Under the pieces are notes generated by a model, which saw only the letters and a list, made by a program, of their open reading frames with translations, was not told the DNA's origin and ran no database searches. Shown piece after piece: positions 53,845-64,000 of a DNA stretch of 64,000 nt. Position 1 is the stretch's first letter. Each line of letters begins with the position of its first letter. This DNA is from Oegoconia quadripuncta. Lineage: Eukaryota; Arthropoda; Insecta; Lepidoptera; Autostichidae. The position numbers were made by a program, and so were the translations under genes. The DNA lies in contig OX438748.1 of NCBI GenBank assembly GCA_949316235.1, forward strand, positions 5,707,001-5,771,000. Direction: 5' to 3'.

Positions 53845-54312
53845 TTTAGCTGTCTTTATGAAAAGGGTAGGGCAGACGACGGACTTTGTCGGTCGGACAA
53901 AAACATACCCCTGGCCGATCGCGCTAAGTTTGAACGATAATACCAAAGCTATGAAAACCAAAAACGTTACGTTAAGCACATTTCGTATCGCGCTAATCAT
54001 TTGAACGGAAATTAACTTAGTTTTTCTAAATACTCGTGGTTAGTTCTACACATTTTGGGCTTGGTTTTACTGTGGTAACGTCAACCATATAATCGTTCAC
54101 AAAAAATAGCGTGATACCATTTTTTAGTTCAGCTAAACTAAAGCTAAACAAAACCAAAAACGTTCTGTTCGAACGGTAAAACCGTTGTAAAATAGCGCGA
54201 TTGGTCCCCACGTCGGACAATTTTGTCTGCGAGGTTGGAATGTATGGCATTGTATGCAATACCACACACGGAGCACAAAAAAGTCCGGCTTCTCCTTTAT
54301 CTAAATAACTTA
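53845..54312. mobile_element. Inverted-repeat element, copy 2, carrying a nested element
   Basis: Outer parts 'gtctttatgaaaagggtagg' and 'cttctcctttatctaaataa' match the ends of the element at 52021-52235, and 'ttgtctgcgaggttggaatg' its interior. The roughly 300 bases at 53910-54208 are extra and have their own inverted ends (ccgatcgcgctaag and atagcgcgattggtc). Confidence 0.55.
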
Positions 54313-54612
54313 GTTCTTTTTGAAGAACTATTTATGGAACTTGTATATATATATTTCGGTGGCACTTTATGCACAGTTTTTTGGGTATATTATTATCATG
54401 GGTAAAGCAGTCTCTGTGTATGAGAAAGGCGAATTCCATGAACACGTCACGTCAGAATCACTAACTATTAAATAACTCTTAACTACAGAAGTGGCACTAA
54501 TTTATTCATTTTGGCACTATTTTAGTTAAAGTTTTGGTCATTATCAAAATAGCTGAATTCTACTGTGTATTCTAGCATCATGTCCAGTCTGCGGCAGAGA
54601 TCCCCGTACTTA

Positions 54613-54923
54613 GGCCCGTATTAATGAACCATTCTCAAGATTGAGAACAGTTTTGTGATCGCTCTCAAGTAAACGTGTTGATTAATAAACCAAACTTGAG
54701 ACCTGAAAAGCACGTACATACTCAAGCAGTACTCACTTGAGAGGTGCGCGTATTAATAAACGAAACGCAAGAGGCGAATACTTGAGAAGTGATCTCAGCT
54801 GAGTAGACCTCAAGATTGATTTATAAATTAGCACGGAGCTTGAGTTAGCGTCGACTGCTTAAGACGCAACTCGGTTGATACGGCCTCAAGACTTGTATTG
54901 AGATTGGTCTATTAATACGGGCC
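54613..54923. mobile_element. Harbinger-like MITE, copy 2 (TTA-flanked)
   Basis: The ends ggcccgtattaatgaacc and ggtctattaatacgggcc are flanked by TTA at 54610-54612 and 54924-54926. The interior matches the copy at 20551-20886 in reverse orientation, with about 25 bases less. Confidence 0.75.
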
Positions 54924-54929
54924 TTAGAG

Positions 54930-55635
54930 TGATATGTGAATGAGGGGTCATATTTCTCTGCAGCTAACTTTACGTGAATATTCCCCATTTTATTGAATTC
55001 AAAACTTTTATGGCGCTAGGCGAAAATACATGTAGCGATAACCATCATGCTTGACCAAGATAACATCACATGATAAATATAGGTTGCGAAGGTTAACAAC
55101 ACAGTAAATATAACTTTTATTTATCTATACAATATCGCATAGAATACAATATTTATGGTCACCGGCGAAAAAAATATTTTTGTCTGGTCGACTCTGCGAC
55201 ATGATTGCGTGACCTCCGCTATAGTAACCATAATTTTATTATGTTGTCCTACCAGATCCCTTCCAGACAAGGGTCGACAACTCGACGTGTTCTAACATAG
55301 TCACAGTATAATTTATCAAACAGTAATGAAACTTACGTGAACACTGTCGACTGATCTAAAACTTTGTAAGTAAAATAAGTAGATACTTGAGACTAGATAT
55401 ATTTTTAACCACCATAGACTGAAAATCAGAACGTAGAACAATAAAGATGAGCATACAGAATTCATAAACCAGGACGAGTAGAAAGAAAACAGCTTTTGTC
55501 CTGCTGTGGGATAATCTACCTGTTTTATTTTTTTTTCCACTTCCTAAAGGTTGTATGGTAGAAATCGCTCATTAGCGATAAGACCGCCTAGTTGCACAAT
55601 TCGATGTAAAGATTGTTTAACAAATGTTGGGTCGG
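54930..55635. other. No recognised feature
   Basis: AT-rich sequence without exon, RNA gene or clear mobile element. Confidence 0.4.
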
Positions 55636-55694
55636 GTGGTCAGGTCCCACCTGGGGATGTCGACTGATGTAGTAGGAAAGGAGTAGGGCGCCGT

Positions 55695-56034
55695 AACAGG
55701 GCCGTGAGATCCGCGCCTATTGGTCCACTTGCACTGGACAGCAGTCATGTGCAGGGGATGTCAGTGAAAAAAACAGGCTGAAGTTCGGTGTTTTATTAGC
55801 ACTCACACTTTTAGATTAAAACTATTACACGTACAAAACCAATATTATTTGAGAATTACTATAAATATGGTGAAAAAGAATAAACATCTGGAAAAAGATC
55901 CTCGTCGTAGCAGTACCGAAAAACAAATGTCCCCTGTTTCAGAAAACAATTTAGAATTTTGAATCCAATTCCAAAAAAGTAAAAAGCCAAAGAATATCGA
56001 AAAGAAAGAGGTGGAGGTTGAACACCTCGTCACA
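55695..56034 (-). mobile_element. LTR-like retroelement segment, copy 2
   Basis: On the minus strand it starts TGTGACGAGGTGTTCAACC (56034) and contains AATAAAACACCGAACTTCAG. It is followed by CGGCGCCCTAC (about 55695). Order and spacing match copy 1 at 38.4-38.8 kb. Sequence beyond the GGCGCC point is also partly shared down to about 55640. Confidence 0.5.
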
Positions 56035-56039
56035 ATAAA

Positions 56040-58025
56040 TAAATACAGAATTCATGCAAAATTTACAATTCTTTTGAATATTACAGGTCGCCAATGTTTC
56101 CGTATAAAAGCTCGAAATTATGCCAAAGTTATAGCAAAGTCAAGTAGACGATCTAGTGTAGTTACTGAGGTTAAAGTAATACACTGTGACGTGGCTAAGG
56201 TAAGTCTATAAGTACAATGAAGAATGATTATATTTTTGAGACGGTACGTGCCTGATCTTGTCTGTCCTCTTGGAGAATTCCTGGGTCGTCTATATATACG
56301 TGTAGTGTAGTCCTGTTGCCTGGGTTGTAAAATACTTTTATAATTACAAAAGTTATAAATACTTTCATAGTCTCACGTTTTCAGCTGGTAAGGCCCTTGA
56401 TTAGGTAAGTACAAAGCTTTTTAAACAATCTGTTTGAATTCTGAGATATATATTACTGAGAGTACCAATAATTTTGTTTTCATCTTATTAGGATTAGGGA
56501 TCTATTCTAGTTTCAGTAGACCCATGACGTCGTAAATGTCAAAATTACGGTAGCGGTTAAATTAAAAATATATTTATTCATCCAAAATTCATAAAGTTAT
56601 TTAACAAATTGTTTATTTAGAACTAGGATAAAATTGAGATAAAAGGGAAAAGAGACAGGGACAATTTAGTCATGAGCCAAGACAAACCGACTCGCACACA
56701 CACGTACAGTACTTGTACGTAAATGTACTCTTTTCAGTATTGTGCTTTGTAAAATGTATATTCTGTTTTTGTGCAATAAAGTATATTTGTATTGTATTGT
56801 GTCGTATCGCATCGTATCGTTTGAATTCGAATACTCTCAAGTAGTTTTGAAAGTCGGATTGTATTCTAGAATGGTATTCGGATGAATTTGACTTGAGTAA
56901 CAGTATAAAATTCCAGCTTTGATTCGAGAAAAAATAGTTGTACAAAAGAAACAACATTACGTAAGTTAGGTGGAATGTTATTTGTTATATCTCAATCTCA
57001 TACATTCACTTTGAACGCCTTATACCTAATTAATAGAAAATTTATACTCTTTTATGTACCTACAAGTACGTCTGAAGAAGGAACCTTTCAAAATGTGAAG
57101 TAATAAAATATTTGTAAAGTTCAGATCGTTTCAAAGGCATCGATTGAAACTTTCTTGGAAACAAAAATACATTTTGAGAAGTGATTTGTTGAATTAAAAC
57201 GTTATATACTGAAATTTAATATCAATTTTGAAATATCAACTTCAAAATTGTAAAAAATATTTATTTTCTCATGGTACACATTTTCTTCGGCTTCGATAAT
57301 TTAAAAAAATATATTCGAAGCTGCCTCTATAAATATATTCCCTTATATTCCCTAGAGCCATCAAGCTTACCAAGCTCCGAGTGAAACAATACGTGTTCTG
57401 AGTGGGAGGACAGATAGGGAGAATTCAATCCCCCCAAAATTCAATGCCGAATATGAAAATTGTTACCTACGACGTGAAGATGAAGGCAAACTGAAATGTA
57501 ACTTTACGGTCTTGCTTATTGGATAGGTACCATACCACTATAACTAGGTATATAAATGTAAATAGAGATGTACGTAGAGTTCGGTGTGGGTGACAAATCA
57601 ATAACCACTGCGAACAATATTCTCTAATATACGAATGTATGTTTACCTTAAACTTTGTGTCTTAAGTTTGAAGCCTGTCTGTCTGTGTATCTATGAGTAT
57701 GCGTCTGTCTATTGTGGCGCCAAAACAGCTGAATGGATTTGAAAACTGTTCAATCTAAAGTTTTTTTTTTCTGGTTAGGTTTAAATTTTATCATTAGGTA
57801 CATGTATCTAGAATAAATTTAATCAAACATGACTAATAACCTGCCCCCGTCAAGTCTTTCATATAAAAAACCATACTAAAATCAACGCATACCGAGATAC
57901 CACCTGACAAAAACTGAATTCACATATTTTTACACATAATGCTGTCAATATAACACCCGTCGTTTTTCGTCGGGGTTTAATAAATTAATTTGCTAACGTT
58001 TTCGATGGCAACGGAGTATAATGTT
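56040..58025. other. No recognised gene; SINE C-type tail near its end
   Basis: AT-rich. 'cgtcgtttttcgtcggggtt' at about 57959 is the tail seen in the SINE at 7959-8200. No exon is recognised. Confidence 0.4.
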
Positions 58026-58027
58026 TG

Positions 58028-58205
58028 ATACTTGGTTCGGCCGGTGGTAGGGCATTTTTTCATGTCCGCCTGGTTAGCTACACGCTAAGTCTGCCGTCAA
58101 CCAGTAATATGGTGTCACCATGGCCGTGTTTCCGCTTCTTGAGATAAGATAGCTAGTCCTATAACTTGGGGGTGCCGGGTGAGAGCGCTTCTATCTTCGG
58201 CCTGT
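58028..58205 (+). mobile_element. SINE A copy, old and diverged, plus-sense
   Basis: 'tacttggttcggccggtggt' with agggc, then 'catgtccgcctggttagcta', 'tgagataagatagctagtcc' and 'gagcgcttctatcttcggcc' follow the family in order with many changes. Head and tail are missing. Confidence 0.65.
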
Positions 58206-58382
58206 TTGAAATAAACGTATCTTTACAAAGAAGCAAGTTCATAGCTTTGTAAATTATCGCTACGAGCTACTTTTATCAGTACCATCGTAACCTTGCTACG
58301 ATTAGATTCTGTCGTCGTAGCAGTATCGTAGCAAACGGTCGGATGTTTTTAGTAACTTAGTAGGTAAGTGGTACTTCTCACG

Positions 58383-58545
58383 GAAGGACTCGTATCGCAG
58401 TGGCACTCGCTATCGAAAACGATTAACAAGTTAAACAACGATTGGCACGGTCGACCCTTTAGTGAGATGGGTGCCCAATCCACTGGCATTTTCACACCGT
58501 GATTCCATGCTTCAGAGAGCACGCTACATCGTCGGTCTTCATTGT
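58383..58545 (+). repeat. 5S-rRNA-like SINE
   Basis: 'cgctatcgaaaacgattaac', then 'aagttaaacaacg' and 'gagatgggtgccc', follow the 5S rRNA internal promoter and 3' half in order (AAGTTAAGCAAC ... GATGGGTGACC). A SINE-like part with 'cttcagagagcacgctac' comes next. A shorter relative is at 21968-22060. Confidence 0.55.
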
Positions 58546-58934
58546 TCCTTAAATGGAAAAAACCAAAAAGACAATCGACATCTGTTCAAAGTAAATCAAT
58601 CTTCATTAAAATGGTAATAGATAGAGCGCGACTTCGAAAGAAAGTTTTCCAAAATTTGGAGGTCAAATTCAACCTATATACTTCTAATTGTAGTGTCGAA
58701 ATGAGACTTGGTATGGATATGTAGTTCGGATGACAATACTATAATCAGGTATCCTGGAGCTGATCCGACGAAGGAGCCAGGAGGTGCAGGGTGGAACTGT
58801 TCAATGGCTACTAGTGAACGCCTCGAGTTTGGGCTCATGTGATTCTTTTTAACAGTTTCAAAGCACGTGGTATCACGCATGGGCGACTTCGACTACCGTG
58901 GAACTACTTTATAACTGACAAGATCTCCTTCTCC

Positions 58935-59205
58935 AAGTTCCAGCTTCTGTGTCATATTATAATACGATCGGTTCAGACAGACGGACATACAGACTTTCAC
59001 ATTTATAATATTAATTCGAAGTTCGATTCTTCATTCGTCATCCGTGTTCGGAACTCCTTTCCGACGTCAGTCTTTCCTGAATACCTTGGGATCTTCAAGA
59101 GCAGAGTGAATAGGCATTTACTGGGATCGCATGCTTCATCTTCGACCACATCGTCACTTTCCATCAGGTGAGATTATGGTCAAACGCGAATCGAGTCAAT
59201 CATAA
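58935..59205 (+). pseudogene. LINE C-terminal fragment and 3' end
   Basis: The frame reads RVRNSFPTSVFPEYLGIFKS, then RVNRHLLGSHASSSTTSSLS and a stop. The tail 'caggtgagattatggtcaaa' and an A-rich end follow. Same family as 41535-41720. Confidence 0.68.
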
Positions 59206-59209
59206 AAAA

Positions 59210-60250
59210 ACTTATATAATATTACTATGGATGCTGCTAACCGCTCGACAGAACTTCATTAATATTAGCTAAAACCAAAGCACTCCGAAATGTGGCAGGG
59301 ACGATCATTGCGTCATTAAACCTATTATTCTCCGGGCTAATAAATGCGACATTATTTCTGCGGCCTGTTCACCCACACAGTAACTTATCGAGGGGTAAAA
59401 AAGGAATTGTAATATCACGCAATTAAATACCGAAATAGAATTTTGCTAATGTTTCTTTAATCCGTTCCTACGCCCTCAGGATTGTGGTTTTCAAGAATGT
59501 TTTCGTGGTAATTCTGTAAGCTTATTTGCGCGGTTCGCGAGTGAATCTGCAATGAAATTTCCAATGGCCATGCATTAGTAAAGCTTAAAAGCAACGACTG
59601 TAACGTTCGTAGTCGTTTGGGTCCACACGGCGGATTTGGTTGCGAGTGATGCATGTGTACTAACAGAATAACAGCAGGATACATACATAAGGTACCTTTA
59701 CCCCACATGAGTTGGTCAGAGATATCCCAGACATCATAGTTATTCATACAGAGCTGTTTTACCTTTATAGTTAATGGTAGCATGGTGACTATACGATAGA
59801 GCAGTAGGCATTTATATGGCGAGATTGGAATGATAACTTGGCACGTTTTTCATTTAATAAAAAAAATACATTGATGAGTAAAATAAATAGGTATGACTTT
59901 TCGAATCTAGAACTTATTTAATACAGTCCTAAATAAGTATAAAAATGCATGGTAAAAATTTTTAATCTACAGAGAACGTCTACTGTTTCGCGATAAAGTG
60001 TATTGAAAATACCTTTAATTAAAACTTAAAATTCAAATTTCACTAGCCTTTAACTGTGTCCAATACAGGTGCGGGGAATAATATCACAAGTATTTAAAAA
60101 GTCTTAAAAGGAACTCCTCAGCTGAAATTTTAGTTATTAGGCTTAAGCTGACGAAATATTTTTTTTTTCTATTTTCTATTCAAGCTATACCAACCGCAGT
60201 TCTCTTTAAATGATCCTCTTGTCTAGACTATTTTGGAGAACTTCGGATGG
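59210..60250. other. No recognised feature
   Basis: AT-rich, without exon or clear mobile element. Confidence 0.4.
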
Positions 60251-60256
60251 TACAGC

Positions 60257-60344
60257 TTAACACGTTCCGGGACAGATCATCAGACACAATACAAGTTTTA
60301 TTGTTATAACCTCGGGAGGCGGGTTGTGTCCCTGAACGTGTTAA
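60257..60344. mobile_element. 88-bp TTAA-flanked inverted-repeat element
   Basis: It begins ttaacacgttccgggaca and ends tgtccctgaacgtgttaa, a near-perfect inverted repeat including the TTAA words. The structure fits a minimal piggyBac-type MITE or a solo pair of ends. Confidence 0.6.
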
Positions 60345-60984
60345 ATAACCAGCTTGCTATCATTATGGTTGGTATCACTGTATGGTTAATTATTGAACCG
60401 ACTGTATATAGTACACATAAGGCAATTATATATATTTTTGTTACTATAACAATGGTTAACATTAGGTACATGCTTTTATCCCAATTTATTAGACTGACCA
60501 CGATGATGACCACCAATTTCCATTTAATAGATTGTGATCAGAGCATTAATGAAGAACTATGGTTTGTTATTAATAAAAACATGTTTTACATCTAAATTAA
60601 TACAACAATCAAACGACTGATGAGGGCGCCGCTGAATGATTGATGCCCTCTCAATTTCTCCCGATAGTATTGAAACTAATTTCTGTTAATAAACACAGCT
60701 ATGTGATTCAAGTGCGCAGAATACCGATATATATAAAATACAATACCATCTTAGGCAAGTAGAAAAATTCAAAGACGCTCTCGCTGACGCCGTTCTGCCC
60801 AACTTCGGAGCGTAGATGGGGAGCAAAAGCTGCATCACTTACAGGTTGACTCAAATACTCACCGATCATGAGTATCTGCGTCGAATCGGACGGGAGGAAA
60901 CGGCACGATGACTCTACTGCGCATGAGACCAGGACTCTGCCCAGCACAAACTAGACCGAACGTAGAGACCTGGTCGACCGGATC

Positions 60985-61195
60985 GGACGAGATCTACCCC
61001 CAATGCTGGCTCGCCTCCTCGCCTAATGCTAGTCGCGGCTATGCTGGCGAGCGAGGAGGGTTGGAGGGCCGCAGCCTCCTTCTGCAAGGCGGTCATGCTC
61101 CAGAAGGAGGCCGCAGACCGGAATCGGGAGAGGGCCGATCACGCTCGCAAAAGACGACGTCGGGAAGCTGCATTGGTACCACGTAAAAAAAAAAA
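60985..61195 (+). pseudogene. R1-like LINE ORF2 C-terminus and poly(A) tail
   Basis: The frame reads LLVAAMLASEEGWRAAASFC, then KAVMLQKEAADRNRERADHA, then RKRRRREAALVPRK, a stop and an 11-base A tract at 61186-61197. The SEE-W-x-A..SFC..VM..KE-A-x-R-x-R layout with a basic end is typical of R1-group LINE proteins of moths. It is 5'-truncated. Confidence 0.6.
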
Positions 61196-61199
61196 TTTT

Positions 61200-62245
61200 C
61201 TGTATTTTGTGAATAGAAGCCAGTAATTACATTAATACTTATCTTTAAGTAGTCTGAAAAACTGGCAAGTATAACGTAACGAAAAATATATTCAAAGAGC
61301 CTTTGGTGGTACACAGAGATAGTCGGGAATTTCGTTTAACCAGTGAAAAGGAGTTTCTTTAAAAAGTCTTGAAAGATCTACTTACTTGATTAGGTAGCCT
61401 GAAAATAAAATGAGGCCACCACTGAGTTTCATCTAAATTAGAAGATATTTAAATATTCTCACGTTATACCGACCAACTTTCAATTGGAATTCCTAATGAT
61501 CTAAGCATTACATGAAAATCATGGTTCCCGAATCTTGAAGTATAATGAGTTCATTTATTTCCTGTACATCTGACACTCAAATTTGTATTGTAAACCATTC
61601 TTGGGCCGTACGAGGAGAGTACAATGCGTACCGATAAATTTTTACTGAACTTTCTTTTCAGCAGTCTATAAGTACAATTATTTAATACTGGATACAATAA
61701 TACAACTTAATTAGGTTCTAATCCAAAACGGTATTTTTTTAATATATTTATTTGATCATTTCACTGCTTTCTGTAGTACTTATCCATAATTGTGCGAAAC
61801 CGACTAGCTCTTGGCCAGTTTTCACTTCTAATACCACAATCTGTAATCTCGTAGTGTTAATATCTACAGTTGTTACGATACGTCACTAATAGCAACCCTG
61901 ACCTGACCGGTCCACCGGGTGCGTGACGTATCGGATAATCTCCTAAACCGACTGACATAGTCAGGTATTATGGTCAGCGATATAATCGAGGATTTTCTAA
62001 GTTTAAATAGTAAGCTAGTTGAGGTGTACATTTATTACGTGCTAGATTTATTTTAACGTTTTAATGTTACAGAACGCGCCAGCGTGTTGTCGAACTATGA
62101 AAATGTTGATAGCAATTCAGTACCATTTAGCCAGACACAATTGAAAATTCATTGTTGACTACGTAATAGTCGTAGTTGGCAGGAAACGTGTTAACATACA
62201 TTGGTAAATTAATTTAATAGTAACCGTAAATGGCATTTTAATACG
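61200..62245. other. No recognised feature
   Basis: AT-rich, no exon or clear mobile element. Confidence 0.4.
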
Positions 62246-62249
62246 AGTA

Positions 62250-62630
62250 TTTTTTTTTTTTTTTTTTTTATATGAGAGGGCGGCAAACGAGCATGCGGGT
62301 CACCTGATGGAAAGCAATCACCACCGCCCATGGACACCAGCAACACCAAAAGGGTCACAGATGCGTTGCCGGCCTTTGAGGAAGGTGTCCACCCCAGAAT
62401 AAGTAGGGCAGCCTGAGCGATGAGGGATTCTCCAGCAGTGCTGGTACCCTCCTGGGGTACTAACTCTTTAAATACCGCTACCATTCTGGAGAGAGACTGG
62501 AAGGTGGGCCTCCGGCGCCCTCGCTCACCGGACGAAGCGCAGTGGCAAAATGCCACTACTCAGACGTCGGTCTTCTGCGAGAGGGTGGTACTTCCCCGGT
62601 CGAGCCGGCCCATTCATGCTGCAAGCTAAT
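62250..62630 (-). mobile_element. Retroelement 3' portion with poly(A) tail on the minus strand
   Basis: A T tract at 62252-62269 is followed by 'gagagggcggcaaacgagca' and 'caatcaccaccgcccatgga', then 'gttgccggcctttgaggaag'. This is a very common moth retroelement end (CR1/Zenon-like). GC-richer than its flanks and partly open on both strands by chance. Confidence 0.62.
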
Positions 62631-62679
62631 AGCTTACAGAGTGGCTCTACCACTACAATTCTATTCTATTTCTGTGATT

Positions 62680-62885
62680 CGTGGGCAAGTTAAGCTGGCA
62701 GTCCGATTAAAGACCAATTAAGCCAAGTTCATGGCCTACATCAACGGCTTAAAAACACTATCAGATGGCCACTAGTCTGACACAAATTTCCCAATCCGCA
62801 CCATGCCCGCGTGATGGTTCATGGCCCATATCCTCTTCTAGTGAGAGTAAGTTGGGTCCCAACAGTAGGAATTGTAAGGCTATTG
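62680..62885 (+). repeat. Repeat family D copy
   Basis: 'gatggccactagtctgacac' and 'atggcccatatcctcttcta' follow an upstream part with 'gaccaattaagccaagttca', also seen near 32820. Confidence 0.58.
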
Positions 62886-62889
62886 ATCC

Positions 62890-64000
62890 ATAATAAAACG
62901 ACATACAGTGCCTAATGTTCTGGCAGCGAAATTACTTATCTCCACACTAAACGTTGCATTAGCGGATTGTGTGTCATATAAGCTGATCCTGTCATAAATT
63001 ATCGTATGTAAAGCTAGTGCCATAACTAAATTGGCCATACACCTTACTATTTATATATGCTGACATTTACACAGATATGTCTCAGAATGTCTTTTCATAT
63101 ATGCGGGTTTCCTCATGAGGTTTACATTCGCAAAAAAGCTAACTTTAATTTTGTAGATAAACTGTAAAATGCTGATAGAGTTAAAAATTTTGTAAGAAAA
63201 TAAATTCTCGGAGTATTCGCCACTATGTCTGCGCTCTCTCTTGTTTGAAATAGATGCCCTGACCCAGTTATTCAGGTATTGTGAGAGAACTTCTGAAGGA
63301 CAGGGTACCTATATCAAGCTTATTCTAAAATGTGTTCGAAGTTTCACTTCAACAGCCTACGATATTTTAAGCTCTTCATTCACTGTGATGTAAAACGTAG
63401 CAAGCAGTCAAATCACATTCATGTAATTCCACAGTCGTGCCAGTCGTGCAACGCCAGTCTGATCAACAAAAGCTAAAAGAGAGATATACATATACCGATA
63501 GTTGGAAAGCGGAGAGCTACAAAAAAAACTAAAATTATTTACAATCTAATCAAAAGTAGGGCTAATAAGTCTCCATTAATTTTGTGATTTTGAATTTGGA
63601 AAAACTTCAGCAAATAATTTTGAAATTCCATTGATGCCATATTATTTGAATTTAGAACAATCCATGTCGGTGGCGACGACAATTTTCAAACGACTACAGA
63701 TGAGTGCTGTAAGGTTGTATGCGAATTAAAAAAAAAGCAGTTAAGATTGTGAGAATCTTTGTAAAATCAATTATTTTTGTTGTCTTTTTGAGAAAGGCAC
63801 TAATATGCTTCGACTGTAATAGCTATAAAAATAATACGACTTGCTATCAAATAGTTAAAATAGTTTATTTAAATGACCATAGCGCGCGTCCAAGTTATAC
63901 TTGTACAAAATAACTGTTCTTCCTTAACAGGGCAAAAATAACTTTGCACAGTAAGACGATAATATCTATCGTGATCTCTTAGATTGGTACCGTTTGCCAC
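62890..64000. other. No recognised gene; foldback-element relative at 63371-63450
   Basis: 'ctcttcattcactgtgatgt' and 'gcaagcagtcaaatcac' resemble the left half of the element at 11380. The rest shows nothing I can call. Confidence 0.4.

Noticed and set aside
60233..60595. 120-codon plus-strand frame with hydrophobic stretches
   Set aside because: Its start overlaps the TTAA-flanked inverted-repeat element, the rest is AT-rich with Ile/Met/Thr bias, and no family or upstream signals were seen.
62209..62629. Open frames on both strands in a GC-rich block
   Set aside because: The block matches a common retroelement end with a poly(A) tail, so these are not cellular genes.
35186..64000. Search for the first coding exon of the synaptotagmin
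   Set aside because: The short ATG exon at 47318-47423 ends in a phase-1 donor that would fit, but its very basic sequence does not look like a synaptotagmin N-terminus and its neighbour looks Mutator-like. I left the start unassigned.

Overview
This is eukaryotic, AT-rich, repeat-dense DNA with small exons and GT/AG introns. The two recognisable genes are insect-like, and the dispersed repeats (tRNA-derived SINEs, RTE/R1/CR1-type LINE tails, mariner and small inverted-repeat elements) are typical of Lepidoptera. I read the window as moth or butterfly nuclear genome. It is not bacterial, and most open frames in it are chance.

Genes. At the left end, on the plus strand, are the last three coding exons of a TNFAIP8/TIPE-family gene (657-2048); its 5' part lies before base 1. 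On the minus strand, nine exons between 35185 and 16596 encode a synaptotagmin, most like insect synaptotagmin alpha: membrane segment, proline-rich linker, C2A, C2B and the C-terminal W-H-x-L tail. All splice phases agree across the eight introns. The first coding exon, before the membrane segment, was not found. The two genes converge on a gene-free stretch at about 2.1-16.3 kb. Around 46.5-48.1 kb, on the minus strand, a TATA/initiator promoter, a non-coding first exon, a short basic coding exon and a Mutator-domain-like exon run into a broken LINE reverse transcriptase. This looks like a decayed or chimeric gene.

Mobile DNA. The rest is layers of transposable elements. A tRNA-derived SINE (called SINE A here) has at least seven copies, one with a 14-bp target duplication at 37.3 kb. 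A second SINE (SINE B) has four copies; one sits inside a mariner-type MITE, and another is itself split by a LINE tail. There is a 1.29-kb mariner with a broken transposase and a MITE with matching ends, two Harbinger-like MITEs flanked by TTA, and two tiny TTAA-flanked elements. Also present are several long foldback elements, 5S-rRNA-like SINE pieces, two LTR-like segments, and LINE 3' ends of at least four kinds.

No dedicated new system such as a defence locus, CRISPR array or gene cluster was found. The observations most worth checking are the promoter plus Mutator/LINE chimera (46.5-48.1 kb), a short element with interleaved inverted repeats (23971-24097), and the nested insertions, which give a relative insertion order.
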